This document shows, piece after piece, positions 6,721 through 6,865 of a stretch of 6,865 bases of DNA. Position numbers and translations under genes: made by a program. Every line of letters begins with the position of its first letter. Within the stretch, counting starts at the first letter, position 1. The notes under the pieces were generated by a model. It had not been told where the DNA came from. It was given only the letters and a program-made list of their open reading frames with translations, and made no database searches. The stretch comes from JAVBMO01 sp031552355 (GTDB lineage Bacteria; Bacteroidota; Bacteroidia; Bacteroidales; P3), in assembly GCA_031552355.1 (NCBI GenBank), contig JAVBMO010000037.1, positions 1 through 6,865 on the forward strand. The letters run 5' to 3'.

Positions 6721-6865
6721 TTATAACCTGAGTTCGATATAAGCATTTTCTTAAAAGAGAGCTAATTGAGTTGTTTTCGGTTCAAATTCCACTTTGATGG
6801 ACGGCTTCTTTGGAAAGAAGCTGTAAGCGGCTAATCCCGCCAATAGATTAGTCGAAAAATTGGCG
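6721..6865 (-). mobile_element. Possible insertion-sequence end upstream of trkA
   Basis: A transposase-like C-terminus (stop at 6751) is followed within 30 bases by a sequence reading ATAACCTGAGTTCGATATAA on the plus strand (6723-6742). A terminal inverted repeat just outside the transposase stop is the usual layout of a simple IS. The partner repeat and any target duplication would be outside the window, so the boundary is a guess. The family is uncertain; the C-terminus resembles my recollection of IS982-type transposases. Confidence 0.33.
6751..6865 (-). CDS. C-terminal 37 residues of an upstream gene, probably a transposase (cut by window edge)
   Basis: Reading from 6864 the minus strand is open for 37 codons to a TAA at 6753-6751. 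The translation is ANFSTNLLAGLAAYSFFPKK (first 20 residues), continuing PSIKVEFEPKTTQLALF. A hydrophobic NLLAGLAAY stretch, a short KKPS basic turn and a terminal QLALF make a coherent protein end, while the other two minus-strand frames do not look coding. The pattern NLLA-AY followed by KKPS resembles the C-terminus of Bacteroidota DDE transposases, possibly IS982. This is pattern memory, not a search result. It ends 116 bases before the trkA start and shows no functional link to the trk operon. If it is not a transposase, it is an unidentified protein. Confidence 0.5.
   Translation of the reverse strand, partial: ANFSTNLLAGLAAYSFFPKKPSIKVEFEPKTTQLALF

Noticed and set aside
6804..6821. Perfect inverted repeat GCTTCTTT-GG-AAAGAAGC.
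   Set aside because: It lies inside the coding frame of the upstream fragment, where it encodes SFFPKK, and a 2-base loop is too tight. The Phe and Lys codons explain the symmetry.
6838..6865. CGCCAAT and ATTGGCG inverted repeat separated by 14 bases.
   Set aside because: Only 7-base arms, within apparent coding sequence, and touching the window edge; no supporting context.
1..6865. Defence system, CRISPR array, tRNA, rRNA or riboswitch.
   Set aside because: No direct-repeat arrays, RNA-gene signatures or defence-type domains were seen; the window is filled by the trk and glycogen genes.

Overview
This window looks like ordinary chromosomal DNA from a member of the Bacteroidota, probably Bacteroidales. 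Three things suggest this: moderately AT-rich DNA with very weak Shine-Dalgarno signals, an exact Bacteroidota-type promoter (TTTG-N19-TATATTTG), and a glycogen debranching enzyme / glycosyltransferase gene pair of the kind found in that phylum. I cannot name a genus. Every recognisable gene is on the minus strand, so transcription runs from high to low coordinates.

Layout in the direction of transcription. (1) 6865-6751 is the last 37 codons of a gene cut by the window edge, probably an insertion-sequence transposase. A possible IS end follows it. (2) 6634-2371 is a compact potassium-uptake operon: trkA, then two different trkH genes. The gaps are only 3 and 7 bases, so the three are almost certainly on one transcript. 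(3) 2370-2182 is an AT-rich spacer with a weak candidate terminator for the trk operon, followed by a well-formed promoter for the next genes. (4) 2181-232 is a glycogen debranching enzyme (amylo-alpha-1,6-glucosidase). (5) 176-1 is the start of a glycosyltransferase related to glycogen/starch synthases, cut by the window edge.

How the genes work together: TrkA is the cytoplasmic nucleotide-binding regulator that gates the membrane channel TrkH, giving K+ uptake for turgor and pH control. The unusual point is that one regulator is followed by two strongly diverged channel subunits, with different filter surroundings and a CPEC motif near the pore mouth of only one. The debranching enzyme and glycosyltransferase belong to storage-glucan metabolism and have their own promoter.

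I saw no tRNA, rRNA, CRISPR array, riboswitch or defence system, and no gene-free stretch over 300 bases. The most interesting observations are the tandem TrkH pair and the mobile-element remnant just upstream of trkA. I found no convincing evidence of an entirely new system.
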